Of a stretch of 45,975 bases of DNA, positions 27,801-36,464 are shown piece by piece (the first letter of the stretch is position 1; each line of letters starts with the position of its first letter). The translations under genes were made by a program, and so were the position numbers. This DNA comes from Terriglobales bacterium. Its GTDB lineage: Bacteria; Acidobacteriota; Terriglobia; Terriglobales; Acidobacteriaceae. Location: NCBI GenBank assembly GCA_035567895.1, contig DATMPC010000047.1:1-45975 (forward strand), in the 5' to 3' direction. Below the pieces are notes generated by a model. The model ran no database searches and was not told the DNA's origin. It saw only the letters and a list, made by a program, of their open reading frames with translations.

Positions 27801-28281
27801 CCAGAGCCAGCAGGACGCTAACCTGAACGGCGATGCCGCCGGCGATCGCGTAATCTTCAATCCGAGCGGCGTTCCCGGAACAGGAAGCGACGTGACGGCC
27901 CTGAAGAATTCTTCAGGTGCAACCGTCGGCTATCTTGTCACCAATCCGAACGCGCAGTTTTACAAGGCGCGTCAGGGCATGCTTGCCAACTCGACCCGCA
28001 ACATCATGCAGATGCCTGGGATCAACAACCTCGATCTGGCGTTGATCAAACGGTTCAACTTCACCGAGCGGATTTCATTCGAGTTCGCCGCGCAAATGCT
28101 GAACTCGTTGAATCATTCCCAGTTCATCGGCGGATCGATCAACGATATTCAATCTATCGGACAAACCGGCTCGGCTTCGACGACCTACCTGGTTCCGGGA
28201 TCGTCGAACTTCAACAAGCCGGAATTGACGTTCCCGAGCAACTCCCGTTCGATTCAGTTGGGAGCGAAGGTCATCTTCTAG
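24895..28281 (+). CDS. TonB-dependent receptor, Oar-like, with carboxypeptidase-regulatory domain
   Basis: A 1128-residue outer-membrane protein. Signal peptide ~1-23 (ending TAYGQ); an immunoglobulin-like carboxypeptidase regulatory domain ~28-115 (GSVVDSSGAVVPGATVTATN, GEYRLSNLLAGNYTV); a plug-like region ~120-250 containing GGQRPRNNNFMIEGVDNND; then a long beta-barrel ending in phenylalanine (QLGAKVIF), as outer-membrane barrels do. Such receptors are abundant in Acidobacteriota and are thought to import or bind large substrates; the ligand is unknown. GTG 24895 follows GGAGGGG (24885-24891). The next receptor is a close paralogue. Transcription ends at the hairpin 28308-28332. Confidence 0.9.
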   Translation: MKALHRTALVTFCVLLLSFTAYGQFTGGDLVGSVVDSSGAVVPGATVTATNQATNVKSTTTTNNSGEYRLSNLLAGNYTVSATGKGFETTTVRDLLVSLNQTTTVRIPLKVGQVETTVEVTAESVGIDTTTAQLATTYDMKEAADLPTAAVGSGVLNLSLLQAGVGTSGGIGAGSGPSVGGQRPRNNNFMIEGVDNNDKGVTGPDIIIPNDAVQNFTVLQNQFSPEFGHSTGGQFNQSVISGTNTWHGRAYEYLQNRNLNALDVSRKLQGITKQPRYDNNRFGGQVGGPIIKNKLFFFTNYTYNPIGQATTPSAGVLAPTAAGYTQLAAISGLSANNLGILKQYATGGGSTQNVNVQGPNCPAAGCPVQVGIVPIVAPNYSNTKYFVSSVDYNIGNNDQLRGRYIYNKNVQIDTAATLPVFYTPIETPGHIFTLSEFHTFSPSITNEFRVGFSRYGNALTVGPQTYPGLDAFPNIQLEDLNLNIGPDGNAPQFGFKNFYQAVDNVSWVKGNHTLKFGIDTAQYISPQQFTQRARGDYDYSTMDQWLRDVVPDVLAERSLGNSNYYGNQYWIFGFANDIWKVRSNLSLNLGLRWEYLSTPQGWAKQALNTSANVPGLITFDAPSAPKTDFAPRIGFAWSPETNGGLLGMLLGSSNSSSIRGGFGMGYDVLYDNIGVLSLPPQLSQTSDCPGGPGCGPNTGFLAAGGIKPFTGTPVLTKDFCTNVIGVPVPDDAHCARLLTASFLPNGTPATVKYPQSFQYNLGIQRMFARNYVVEVRYVGTQGAHLNVQNRLNKIASVDSTHFLPYFTSAPSQATLDSLSTTLTGLRNRFTGPFGGVGFDPVYANPGFTLSNIVGFVPFGHSSYNGLQTQITRRLSEGLQFQVAWTWSHAIDNSTADFFSTVLSPRRPQDFRNLQAERSNSALDRAHRLTIAMIYDMPYFKHSNWLMKNLVGNWEVAPVYTFETGEWADPQSQQDANLNGDAAGDRVIFNPSGVPGTGSDVTALKNSSGATVGYLVTNPNAQFYKARQGMLANSTRNIMQMPGINNLDLALIKRFNFTERISFEFAAQMLNSLNHSQFIGGSINDIQSIGQTGSASTTYLVPGSSNFNKPELTFPSNSRSIQLGAKVIF

Positions 28282-28307
28282 GCAATCGCAACTTCTTATT
28301 ACTTCTA

Positions 28308-28332
28308 AGGAGGGCGCGTTTCGCGCCCTCCT
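28308..28332 (+). terminator. Rho-independent terminator after the first receptor
   Basis: AGGAGGGCGCG (28308-28318) pairs perfectly with CGCGCCCTCCT (28322-28332) across a TTT loop and is followed by AATTTTCTTT. The position, 27 bp after the stop codon, and the T-rich tail make a strong intrinsic terminator. Confidence 0.9.
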
Positions 28333-28911
28333 AATTTTCTTTGACAAACAACAGTGAGTGTCTGGGTGGTCGCGCAGCCCCAGGAAAGCGCTGGCCCTGT
28401 CAATTTGCTCAGGCCAGCTTTGCGCGACCCACAGTTGAACTTGGAAAAGGGGCAATCTGCTAATCCAGTTTCCCCACTCATGTTGGACTTCCCGCTGCCC
28501 CGATCCCGTGGCGCGTTATCCGTAGCTTGTCCCTTAATTCCCACGTTTTATACCTTGGTATATGTTCCCAATTCGGCATCTCTCTGTCCCCAGCTTACCT
28601 GCTGAAATTTACTAACACTAGAAATGCTTTTGGTCCCGATGTGGGAAACTCAACCGATCGCTTTCGCGTTTTGTCCCTGTAAATAAGCTCTTAATCCCAT
28701 TGCAAAATACGGAATTCCATAGCCGATTGTTCCGTAAATGCAGACTTTGGTATCTCTGTTTCCGACATTCGTCCCTAACCGATTGACCCGAAATCGGATT
28801 TCATGAATGCAGGGGATGGAACGCAGCGTGCGTCTGATACAAAGTTCCAAAAATGAGATAGGCGGCCGAAGGCCAGCCCGAACTTTCAACGATCATACGA
28901 AGGGGTGTGCT
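28333..28911. other. Non-coding leader of the second TonB-dependent receptor
   Basis: About 580 bp between the terminator and the next start codon. It has no convincing gene; weak open frames here have no family-like sequence. The part from about 28550 is AT-richer than the genes and shares short segments with the leader of the first receptor, such as TTTGGTCCCG and TTAATCCC. This suggests that the leaders were duplicated with the genes or are bound by the same regulator. Confidence 0.45.
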
Positions 28912-31900
28912 GTGAAGCTAGTAAAGTTCGTATCGTACGGAGCGGCAATCGTTCTGTTGCTCGCAAGTCTTGGATTTTCCCAGGCGATCAGCGGTGATTT
29001 GGTGGGGACGGTGACTGATGCCACCGGGGCAGTAGTTCCCAATGCGACAGTTACGGCAACTAATTCCGCAACCAGTATTAAGAGCACTGGCAGAACCAAC
29101 GCCAATGGTGAGTATCGGTTTACAAATTTGCCCATTGGCAACTACACCATCGATGTGGAGGCAACCGGCCTGAAGGGCGGCCTGGCAAATGTTGCAGTTC
29201 AATTGAACAAAACGGCGACTGCCAACGTCACTCTGCAGGTCGGTACTAGCACTACGACGGTCGAAGTAACTGCACAAAGCACGACGATCGATACAACGAC
29301 GCCACAAATCCAGTCAAACTATGAAATTAAGCAGACGCAGGACCTCCCTACGGCTGCTATTGGCGTTGGAGTGATTAATCTTTCACTGCTTAATCCAGGA
29401 GTTGCTAATTCAGGAGGAATCGGACTTGGAGTGGGGCCGACGGTCGGCGGGCAGCGGCCCCGCAACAACAATTTCACGATCGAAGGCGTGGACAATAACA
29501 ACAAGGCGATTACGGGACCGCTTGTCTTCATTCCCAACGATGCGGTGCAGAACTTTTCTGTGCTGCAAAACCAGTACAGTCCGGAGTTCGGACACTCGTC
29601 TGGTGGTCAGTTCAATACGGTAATCCAAAATGGAACCAATAGCTTCCATGGACGTGTATATGAATACTTCCAGAATCGAAATTTGAATGCTATTGATGCC
29701 GCTACCGCTCGAAATGGGAACAAGGAAAACCCACGTTATGATCAGAACCGTGTGGGGGGCCAGGTCGGCGGCCCGATCATTCGCGACAAACTCTTCTTCT
29801 TCACTAATTACGAATACAATCCCGTCGCCTACGGGATATCTTCACAGGTGTGCGCCCCCACAGCGGCCGGGAATGCAACGTTGAACGGTATTGCGGGGCT
29901 CTCGAAAACCAACTTGCAGCAGTTCCAGAAGTATGTTCCGGCGGGCACGATTCCTGATACGGCAGGGGTCGCGTGCGCAGGACCTACTGAACCTATTACG
30001 AATGCCGGAGCTCCTGGTGGAACGACGAATATTCCGGTCGCGCTGGTGCCAATTACCGGCAGCACCTTCACCAATCAGCACTACTCGACCAACGCCGTAG
30101 ATTTCAATATTTCCGACAGGGATCAGCTCCGCGGGCGCTACATCTACAACAAGGTTAACGGCCTGGACTCATCTGCCTCCTTACCGGTATTTTTCAACAT
30201 CGAGCCGCAGCGTTTTCACTTGGTTACGTTGAGTGAGTACCACAATTTCACACCGAACATAAACAATGAGTTCCGAATTGGGTACAATCGATTTTCACAG
30301 TTCATTAATGTACCGACGCAGTTCCAATATCCGGGTCTGGATCAATTTCCGAATATTACGATTGACAGTTTCAATGTAAACATCGGTCCCGATCCGAATG
30401 GCCCACAAAGTACCGTTCAGAACATGTATCAGGCAGTAGAAAACCTGAGCTGGACCAAGGGCAATCACAACCTCAAATTCGGCTTGGAAGGCCGAAAATT
30501 CATTTCGCCTCAATCCTTCACGCAGAGGCAGCGTGGCGATTACTTCTACACAGGGCTCGATGTGTTTCTACATGACTTGAGTCCGGACGACTTCGGTGAG
30601 CGAAGCACTGGCAACTTCTTCTACTACGGAGATCAAAGCGCAATTTACGCTTACGGTAACGATGTCTACCGCGTGACTCCAAATCTTTCCGTGAATCTCG
30701 GATTGCGGTGGGAGTTTACGTCGGTTCCAACCGGCGAGCGTACGCAGGCCCTGAATTCTGCTGCCAGTGTTCCTGGGCTGATTGATTTCAAGGAACCACA
30801 GCCGCAATACAAGAATTTTGCTCCCCGCGTTGGTTTCGCCTATTCACCCGGAAGTAGCGGCAATACGTCGGTTCGTGGCGGCTTTGGAATGTCGTATGAC
30901 GTGCTTTATGACAATCTTGGTACCCTGTCCTTCCCCCCGCAGTTCAGCGGCACGCAGGATGTAGACACGAGCGTCTCCACGCCGAACTTCCTGGCCACGG
31001 GAGGCCTGCCACCAGGAACAGGCGGACTGCAGACTTTTCCAACTGTGGCTGCACAGCGGGCAGCAACTGCGGCTTTTGTTCCCGATCAGAAACTGCCCTA
31101 TTCAGAGCAGTGGACTCTCGGTGTTCAGCATGTCCTGGCAAAGTCATACACCGTGGAAGCGCGATATCTGGGAACCCGCGGTATCCATCTTCCCGTACAG
31201 GATCGCCTCAATCGCCAATCCGTTGTTGGACTGGACAATTTTCTCCCAACCTTCCTGAATCCGTCATCAGTTCCGTCGCAGGCTGTTCTAAATTCGATGA
31301 AGACTCTGGATCAAGTAAAAGCGTTCCGGCCTAGCCGCGTGCCAGCTTATTCAGCAGCGGGATTCAGCAGCAATATCACTTCTTTCCAACCGTTTGGGAG
31401 CTCGATCTACCATGGATTGGCCACGTCTGTTGTAAAACGCTTTGAGCGTGGTCTATATCTCAACCTCTCCTATACATGGAGTCATCTGATTGATGACAGC
31501 ACGGCCGATGTGTTTTCTACTGTATTGACTCCTCGTCGTCCGCAGGATAACCAGCATGTCGGATTCGATCGGAGCACTTCTGCTTTGGATCGCCGAAATC
31601 GTCTGACGATCAGCGCAATCTACGACCTGCCATTCTTTAAGCAATCCAATTGGGTGATGAAGAATTTGGTTGGCAATTGGGAGATCGCACCGATCTACAC
31701 ATTTGAGTCACCTGAGTTTGCGACCGTCCAGAGTGCCTCGGACTCAAATCTCGATGGTGATACTTTCACTGACCGGGTGATCTTCAATCCAAGCGCAAAG
31801 TCTGCGACGGGCACCGGTGTTACTGCTTTGAAGAACTCCTCTGGTGCCGTTGTCGGCTATGTAGCGAACGATCCTAACGCTCGCTACGTCGTTGCGGGCA

Positions 31901-32229
31901 GCGGAGCTCTCGCAAATACAAGCCGGAATACACTTTCGTTGCCGCGGACCAATAACTGGGACCTGACCTTGGTGAAACGTTTGAACTTTACCGAGAGACT
32001 TGGCTTCGAGTTTATGGCCCAGGCGTTCAATGTGTTCAATCACTCGCAATACATTCCCGGAAGCATCAATCAGGCGAACTCAGTCAGTCTGATCGGAAGG
32101 CCTCTGGATTTCACTACCACAACCACACGCAACTTCCTCACTCCCGATTCATCAACCTTCAATCAACCGAACTTGGTTTTCCCCAATAATGCCCGCACAA
32201 TACAGCTTGCGGCGAAGGTCACCTTCTAG
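28912..32229 (+). CDS. TonB-dependent receptor, Oar-like (tandem paralogue)
   Basis: A 1105-residue outer-membrane receptor with the same plan as the preceding gene: signal peptide ~1-24 (ending LGFSQ), carboxypeptidase-regulatory domain (GTVTDATGAVVPNATVTATN), plug-like GGQRPRNNNFTIEGVDNNN, barrel, and terminal QLAAKVTF. Many blocks are nearly the same as in the first receptor (NDAVQNF, SPEFGHSSGGQFN, RLNFTERLGFEF), so the pair arose by tandem duplication. The cysteine-containing loops of the first protein are largely different or absent here, so ligand specificity may differ. I place the start at GTG 28912, eight or so bases after AAGGGG; the frame is open to 28807, but that part is not signal-like. 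Confidence 0.88.
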   Translation: MKLVKFVSYGAAIVLLLASLGFSQAISGDLVGTVTDATGAVVPNATVTATNSATSIKSTGRTNANGEYRFTNLPIGNYTIDVEATGLKGGLANVAVQLNKTATANVTLQVGTSTTTVEVTAQSTTIDTTTPQIQSNYEIKQTQDLPTAAIGVGVINLSLLNPGVANSGGIGLGVGPTVGGQRPRNNNFTIEGVDNNNKAITGPLVFIPNDAVQNFSVLQNQYSPEFGHSSGGQFNTVIQNGTNSFHGRVYEYFQNRNLNAIDAATARNGNKENPRYDQNRVGGQVGGPIIRDKLFFFTNYEYNPVAYGISSQVCAPTAAGNATLNGIAGLSKTNLQQFQKYVPAGTIPDTAGVACAGPTEPITNAGAPGGTTNIPVALVPITGSTFTNQHYSTNAVDFNISDRDQLRGRYIYNKVNGLDSSASLPVFFNIEPQRFHLVTLSEYHNFTPNINNEFRIGYNRFSQFINVPTQFQYPGLDQFPNITIDSFNVNIGPDPNGPQSTVQNMYQAVENLSWTKGNHNLKFGLEGRKFISPQSFTQRQRGDYFYTGLDVFLHDLSPDDFGERSTGNFFYYGDQSAIYAYGNDVYRVTPNLSVNLGLRWEFTSVPTGERTQALNSAASVPGLIDFKEPQPQYKNFAPRVGFAYSPGSSGNTSVRGGFGMSYDVLYDNLGTLSFPPQFSGTQDVDTSVSTPNFLATGGLPPGTGGLQTFPTVAAQRAATAAFVPDQKLPYSEQWTLGVQHVLAKSYTVEARYLGTRGIHLPVQDRLNRQSVVGLDNFLPTFLNPSSVPSQAVLNSMKTLDQVKAFRPSRVPAYSAAGFSSNITSFQPFGSSIYHGLATSVVKRFERGLYLNLSYTWSHLIDDSTADVFSTVLTPRRPQDNQHVGFDRSTSALDRRNRLTISAIYDLPFFKQSNWVMKNLVGNWEIAPIYTFESPEFATVQSASDSNLDGDTFTDRVIFNPSAKSATGTGVTALKNSSGAVVGYVANDPNARYVVAGSGALANTSRNTLSLPRTNNWDLTLVKRLNFTERLGFEFMAQAFNVFNHSQYIPGSINQANSVSLIGRPLDFTTTTTRNFLTPDSSTFNQPNLVFPNNARTIQLAAKVTF

Positions 32230-32261
32230 TGAACTAATCAGCTTCAAACTGGTCTCAATTT

Positions 32262-32291
32262 CGGGAGCCGTAAGGCTCCCGTTTTTTTTTT
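32262..32291 (+). terminator. Rho-independent terminator after the second receptor
   Basis: CGGGAGCC (32262-32269) and GGCTCCCG (32274-32281) form an 8-bp perfect stem with a GTAA loop, followed by ten T residues (32282-32291). It stands 33 bp after the stop codon. Confidence 0.93.
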
Positions 32292-32339
32292 GCCCAGGGA
32301 CTCAAGAACTCGAGGCTTTTTTCTTGCAACGTTCAAGTT

Positions 32340-32527
32340 GTGCCGCGTTTCGCGGCACAAGGTGAATTGAGCCCGACGGAAGCTGCCGGGAAAGAGCCAG
32401 TAAAATTGAGCCCCTTTGAGGGGCGGCGCATAACCTGGAGTGTCGCCCCTACAGGGCTCGAATCAGATTGCTCGTTCCCGGCACCAAGTGCCGAGCTCAC
32501 ATCGCATCGTGCCGCGAGACGCGGCAC
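32340..32527. repeat. Cluster of four short hairpins
   Basis: The gap before the ApbE gene holds four stems: GTGCCGCG/CGCGGCAC at 32340-32358, GCCCC/GGGGC at 32410-32424, CGGCAC/GTGCCG at 32479-32493, and again GTGCCGCG/CGCGGCAC at 32509-32527. The first and last have the same arms (loops TTT and AGA), which bounds the cluster symmetrically. None has a terminator-like T-tract. It looks like a composite dispersed repeat; no gene is seen here. Confidence 0.65.
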
Positions 32528-32649
32528 GAGGTTGAGGGCGAGGTCAAAAAAAGGCTATTCGCTCCGGCACCGCCGCGGAAACTCGGACGACTATTGTGAG
32601 TGGATGCTCGCAGGCTCTCAGGCTATGTCTTGTAGTCTTGTAATCAAGG

Positions 32650-33726
32650 ATGCTATCTCGTTCCACTCTTCGAAACCGCACTTTCTTCCTGACATTTCTG
32701 TGCTTTGCTTTGGGTCAGCCTGGCATTAGCCAATCCGCCGAGGAGCAGCTGTTTTCGAAGTCGCGCGGGGCGATGGGAACGACATTCACGATTTATCTGT
32801 ACGCTCCCAATCAAGCAAAGGCAGACGAGGAGTTAGAAGCCTCCTTTGATGAGATTGAGCGAGTCGAGGAAGCGCTTAGCAACTATCGGGAAAGCAGTGA
32901 ACTCTCACGAATCAATCGTCTCGCGGCAATCACCGCGACGACGACTGATCCGGAGGTGTTTAAGCTGCTGCAAACATCCTTTGACTACAGCCGGCGAAGC
33001 GACGGAGCATTCGACATCACTGTTGGCCCACTCATGCGGACGTGGGGCTTTTTCAAGCAGAGCGGTCATTACCCCACTAGCACGCAGCTCTCACATGCAC
33101 GGTGGAGCGTTGGCTGGAATAAAGTGAAGCTCGATCCGGCGCAACGCACGGTCGAATTCGACGTTCCTGGAATGGAACTCGACATGGGCGGCATTGGTAA
33201 AGGTTATGCGGTTGATCGCGTGATCGATATCTTGCGCGATGCCGGAGTGAAGGCAGCGCTCGTCGATGCCGGTTCAAGTACGCTTTACGCTCTCGGTGCA
33301 CCGCCGGGCAAAGAGGGATGGAAAGTGATAGTGCCGCGCCCGGCAGATCGTTTGCACGCGGTATCGGAAGTAGTTCTGCGGAATAATTCTCTTTCGACTT
33401 CAGGCAGCTATGAAAAGTTCTTTCGTCTGAATGGACGAACTTACTGTCACATCATGGATCCGCGGACCGGGGAACCCGTGCAAGGGACGCTGCAGACTAC
33501 CGTGATTGCTCCTACCGGCACTGCGAGCGACGCACTATCTACCGCGATGTTTGTCATGGGTCCAACCGCAGGCGGGAAGTTGCTCGAATCAATGCCGAAT
33601 ACGAGCGCCATCTGGATCACGAATAACATCAACGAACCGCATTTCGAGCAGTGGCACTGGCCGGGGCGGCTTTGCCGAACAGCCGATCACTGCGTAACGG
33701 CAGGAGAGGGAAACGGGACACGATGA
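32650..33726 (+). CDS. apbE: FAD:protein FMN transferase ApbE
   Basis: A 358-residue exported protein with a signal peptide (about residues 1-29, basic start then FFLTFLCFALGQPG). ApbE attaches FMN covalently to threonine or serine of periplasmic flavoproteins using FAD, with magnesium. Family motifs are visible: MGTTFTIYLYA, DMGGIGKGYAVDRV, ALVDAGSSTLYALG, SGSYEKFF, YCHIMDPRTGEP (conserved His), and DALSTAMFVMG. The last ~35 residues are less conserved. Its stop codon overlaps the next gene's ATG (ATGA at 33723-33726). No flavoprotein target such as an Rnf/Nqr subunit is seen in the window. Confidence 0.92.
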   Translation: MLSRSTLRNRTFFLTFLCFALGQPGISQSAEEQLFSKSRGAMGTTFTIYLYAPNQAKADEELEASFDEIERVEEALSNYRESSELSRINRLAAITATTTDPEVFKLLQTSFDYSRRSDGAFDITVGPLMRTWGFFKQSGHYPTSTQLSHARWSVGWNKVKLDPAQRTVEFDVPGMELDMGGIGKGYAVDRVIDILRDAGVKAALVDAGSSTLYALGAPPGKEGWKVIVPRPADRLHAVSEVVLRNNSLSTSGSYEKFFRLNGRTYCHIMDPRTGEPVQGTLQTTVIAPTGTASDALSTAMFVMGPTAGGKLLESMPNTSAIWITNNINEPHFEQWHWPGRLCRTADHCVTAGEGNGTR

Positions 33727-34943
33727 ATCGAAGAGAATTCATGGGAGGTGCGGCGGCATTAGCTGCGTCGAGTTTTGCAGAGCAAAGCGCTGCGACGAAA
33801 CTGCCGGCATCCGATCAGGTGAACTTGGCAATCATTGGTCCGGGCAGCCGCGGGCAACAACTGATGCGGACGTTCTTGCGAGTGCCTGGAGTGCGCTTCG
33901 GAGCGCTGTGCGACATTTATGAGCCGCGATGGGGTCAGGCACGCAAGATTACTGGCGAGAACACGCGGGCGTTGAAGGACTACCACGAACTGCTGACTGC
34001 GAAAGACATTGATGCCGTCATCGTCTCCACGCCTTTGTCGCTACACTCCGAGCACGTGACCGCCGCTCTAGACAGCGGTCATCATGTCTATGGCGAGAAG
34101 AGCATGGCCCTCACGGTGGAAGAGTGCGGCCAGATGCTGCAGGCAGTGAAGAAGAGCGGCCGGCATTACCAAATTGGGCTGCAATATCACTATGCTCCCT
34201 GGTACCGCGAAGCGATCCGGCTGATCAACTCAGGGAAGATCGGCCAAGTCACGCAGATTTATGCATATTGGCACCGCAACAATAGCTGGCGACGGCCTGT
34301 TCCTAACAATGATCCGAAGCTCGAACGGTTGATTAACTGGCGGCTGTATCGGGAGTTCTCCGGTGGCCTCGTTGCTGAACTTGGATCGCATCACATTAAC
34401 TTCGCAAATGAGGTGTTCGGTGCCATTCCCGAATCGGTAGTTGGCAGCGGCGGAGTCGACTTCTGGAAAGACGGCCGCGAAACTGCGGACAACGTCCAAG
34501 TCACGTACCGTTACCCGGGTGGAAAGACTCTGTTTTTCAGCGCGATTACTACCAACCGATTTGTTGGCTGCCAGGTGCAGGTATGCGGTACCGGCGGAAG
34601 CATTGTTCTGACGGAGGCGGATGGCACCTACTACTACGAACCCAACACAGGTGCTTCAGCAGTACCAGAAGGGCTGGCAGTTGAACACGGAGTCGTGACC
34701 GGCGCAAGCTATCGCGCCGAGCTGCCTTATCGAGGCCAGGGGCGCCCGCTCACCGTTCCGGCTGGAACGCAGGGCAATCCAGACTTTCTGGCTTGCAATT
34801 CATTTATCGACAGCATTCGCAACAACCGACGTCCGAAGGCTGACGAGCAGGTTGCCTGGAATTGCGGTGTCACGGTCGCAATGGGCAACTACGCCATTGA
34901 TCACGAGGCGCGTGTCAAATTTGCGGATCATGTACGCGTCTGA
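33723..34943 (+). CDS. Exported Gfo/Idh/MocA-family oxidoreductase
   Basis: A 406-residue NAD(P)-dependent oxidoreductase of the glucose-fructose oxidoreductase / inositol dehydrogenase family. The N-terminus MNRREFMGGAAALAASSF has a twin-arginine signal, so the folded, cofactor-loaded protein is probably exported. The Rossmann fold begins NLAIIGPGSRGQQLM, with the conserved loop YGEKSMALTVEEC carrying the catalytic lysine (the usual EKP is EKS here). The C-terminal domain ~170-390 has the family's open beta-sheet pattern. Substrate unknown; a sugar or cyclitol is likely from the family. Start ATG 33723 overlaps the apbE stop, so the two are coupled. Confidence 0.9.
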   Translation: MNRREFMGGAAALAASSFAEQSAATKLPASDQVNLAIIGPGSRGQQLMRTFLRVPGVRFGALCDIYEPRWGQARKITGENTRALKDYHELLTAKDIDAVIVSTPLSLHSEHVTAALDSGHHVYGEKSMALTVEECGQMLQAVKKSGRHYQIGLQYHYAPWYREAIRLINSGKIGQVTQIYAYWHRNNSWRRPVPNNDPKLERLINWRLYREFSGGLVAELGSHHINFANEVFGAIPESVVGSGGVDFWKDGRETADNVQVTYRYPGGKTLFFSAITTNRFVGCQVQVCGTGGSIVLTEADGTYYYEPNTGASAVPEGLAVEHGVVTGASYRAELPYRGQGRPLTVPAGTQGNPDFLACNSFIDSIRNNRRPKADEQVAWNCGVTVAMGNYAIDHEARVKFADHVRV

Positions 34944-34983
34944 AGCGGCGGGACCACGTAAATCCGAGAGGGATGCAATACAT

Positions 34984-35550
34984 TTAGTGCGTTGCATGTT
35001 CCTCTAGCTCGAGTCGCAACGCCAAGGTTGCGCGCACCAGGATGTTGCGTGCGGCTGCCTCGTCAATTCCCATAATGGCTGCGATCGTGTCGAGCTTCAA
35101 TCCGAAATACTGCTTCAGCTCCAACACAAGTCGCTCTCGAGGCGATAGTTGCTCTAGTGCTCCTTGGAGTTGCGAGGCTTGGGTGACGTTATTTGGGACT
35201 CGTCTGCTTAAGAACTCCATGCAAGTGCGTACGACGATCCGATAGATCCATAAGTAAAAGGAGCATTGAAAGCGGTAATTGCGCAGCTCCCGGTACGTTT
35301 GCAGCAACGCTTGTTGAAATAAGTCGCGAGCCTCACGTTCCGAACCGGTCAACCTTAAGGCCAACGTCAAGATTGCGCGATCATAATGACTGGCCACTTC
35401 GGTGAAGGCTTCCCAGCGGCCTGCCTGTGCCTGCCGGACCAACACCGTGTCGTCGGTTACGTAGGAGAGGCTCGCAACACCAGGATGCGGGCCTGAAGCG
35501 GTACCGCCTGCTGTTCCTGTCCGAAATTTCGCCTCAAGTGATCGCATCAC
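34984..35550 (-). CDS. ECF-like RNA polymerase sigma factor in a signalling operon
   Basis: A 188-residue sigma factor. Region 2 spans about residues 40-105 (YDRAILTLALRLTGSEREARDLFQQ, FYLWIYRIVVRT) and region 4 about 130-180 (LSPRERLVLELKQYFGLKLDTIA, then EAAARNILVRA). It is the last gene of the minus-strand operon, and its GTG (35550) begins four bases after the phosphatase stop; ATG 35547 is an alternative start. No anti-sigma gene adjoins it, unlike the sigma factor at 4132. Its activity may instead be tied to the phosphatase upstream; that is inference. Confidence 0.88.
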   Translation of the reverse strand: MMRSLEAKFRTGTAGGTASGPHPGVASLSYVTDDTVLVRQAQAGRWEAFTEVASHYDRAILTLALRLTGSEREARDLFQQALLQTYRELRNYRFQCSFYLWIYRIVVRTCMEFLSRRVPNNVTQASQLQGALEQLSPRERLVLELKQYFGLKLDTIAAIMGIDEAAARNILVRATLALRLELEEHATH

Positions 35551-35554
35551 ATGC

Positions 35555-36442
35555 TTACCTTGACGATGCTCCGGTTACGACTAGCAGAGTCAGATCGTCG
35601 GTTCGTTGGACTCCATGCGCGAAGTCCTGAGCTGCGGCAATGATCGAAAACAAAGCTTTGCCGGCAGACAAGTTGCGCGAGTGCTTCGCTTGAGCGAGCA
35701 ATCGCTCGATGCCAAATTCCTCGTCGTCGCAATTTCGGCATTCAATTAGTCCGTCGGAATAGCCGATAAACAGGTCGGACGGGGCTAGCCGAATGCACTT
35801 CTGATCGAATTTGGAGGAAGGAATCACCCCGAGCGCCGGCCCACCGACTGAAAGGCGTTCTACTCCGCTGTGGCCCCGTCTGATGAACGGCGGGAAATGT
35901 CCGGCGTTGGAATATGTGAGTTCGTTCCGTTGCCAGTCAAGCGTGGCAAAGAACATAGTCGTGATCGGTACGCCCGAACCCACTGTGCACAGATTCTGAT
36001 TGATGGCTGACACAATCGAGCCGGGGGCGTCAAGTGAAGCAGAACAGCTGCGGACCAGGCTCATCACGTGTGTGGACCACATGGCGGCGGTCAGCCCTTT
36101 GCCCGCAACGTCTCCCAACGCGATGACTGTGGAATCACCCTGATCGAATATGCAGACGAAGTCTCCAGAAAAATGCTGGACGGGAAAGATCTCTGTCGCG
36201 ATTTCGAACTGTCCACGCTGTAGCCTGCGTGCTCCGCTAAGCCTGCGTTGCACTTGCTGCGCTTCGAAGACTTCTTTGTAGAGCGCGCTAACCTCGTCCA
36301 GATTTAGAGCGGAATTCCACTCCTGCGATTTCTGCGGGCGCCCAGAGGCGGGTGCGTTCGAGAGCGAACTCGCGTGCTCCAACCAGACTGCCGCATTTGT
36401 AGGATCACTCTTTGTGATTCGATGTGTTGCAGCGGAAGCCAT
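35555..36442 (-). CDS. PP2C-type (SpoIIE/RsbU-like) serine phosphatase
   Basis: About 295 residues. An N-terminal ~55 residues without clear similarity leads into the helical linker typical of RsbU-like proteins (EVFEAQQVQRRLS, then LQRGQFEIATEIFP). The catalytic PP2C domain follows with metal-binding aspartates in FSGDF (~94), GDVAGKG (~111) and YSDGLIE (~230). Members dephosphorylate anti-sigma antagonists or other serine-phosphorylated partners. It lies between a response regulator gene (22 bp upstream) and a sigma factor gene (4 bp downstream). ATG 36442 is preferred because GAGGG stands nine bases before it; TTG 36451 would touch that site directly. No sensory domain is attached, so control probably comes through transcription or partners. 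Confidence 0.88.
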   Translation of the reverse strand: MASAATHRITKSDPTNAAVWLEHASSLSNAPASGRPQKSQEWNSALNLDEVSALYKEVFEAQQVQRRLSGARRLQRGQFEIATEIFPVQHFSGDFVCIFDQGDSTVIALGDVAGKGLTAAMWSTHVMSLVRSCSASLDAPGSIVSAINQNLCTVGSGVPITTMFFATLDWQRNELTYSNAGHFPPFIRRGHSGVERLSVGGPALGVIPSSKFDQKCIRLAPSDLFIGYSDGLIECRNCDDEEFGIERLLAQAKHSRNLSAGKALFSIIAAAQDFAHGVQRTDDLTLLVVTGASSR

Positions 36443-36464
36443 TGCTTTCAACCCTCAACTTAGG

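Noticed and set aside
28807-28911. Upstream extension of the second receptor by 35 codons
   Set aside because: The extension would bury the signal peptide; GTG 28912 has a ribosome site and starts the signal directly.
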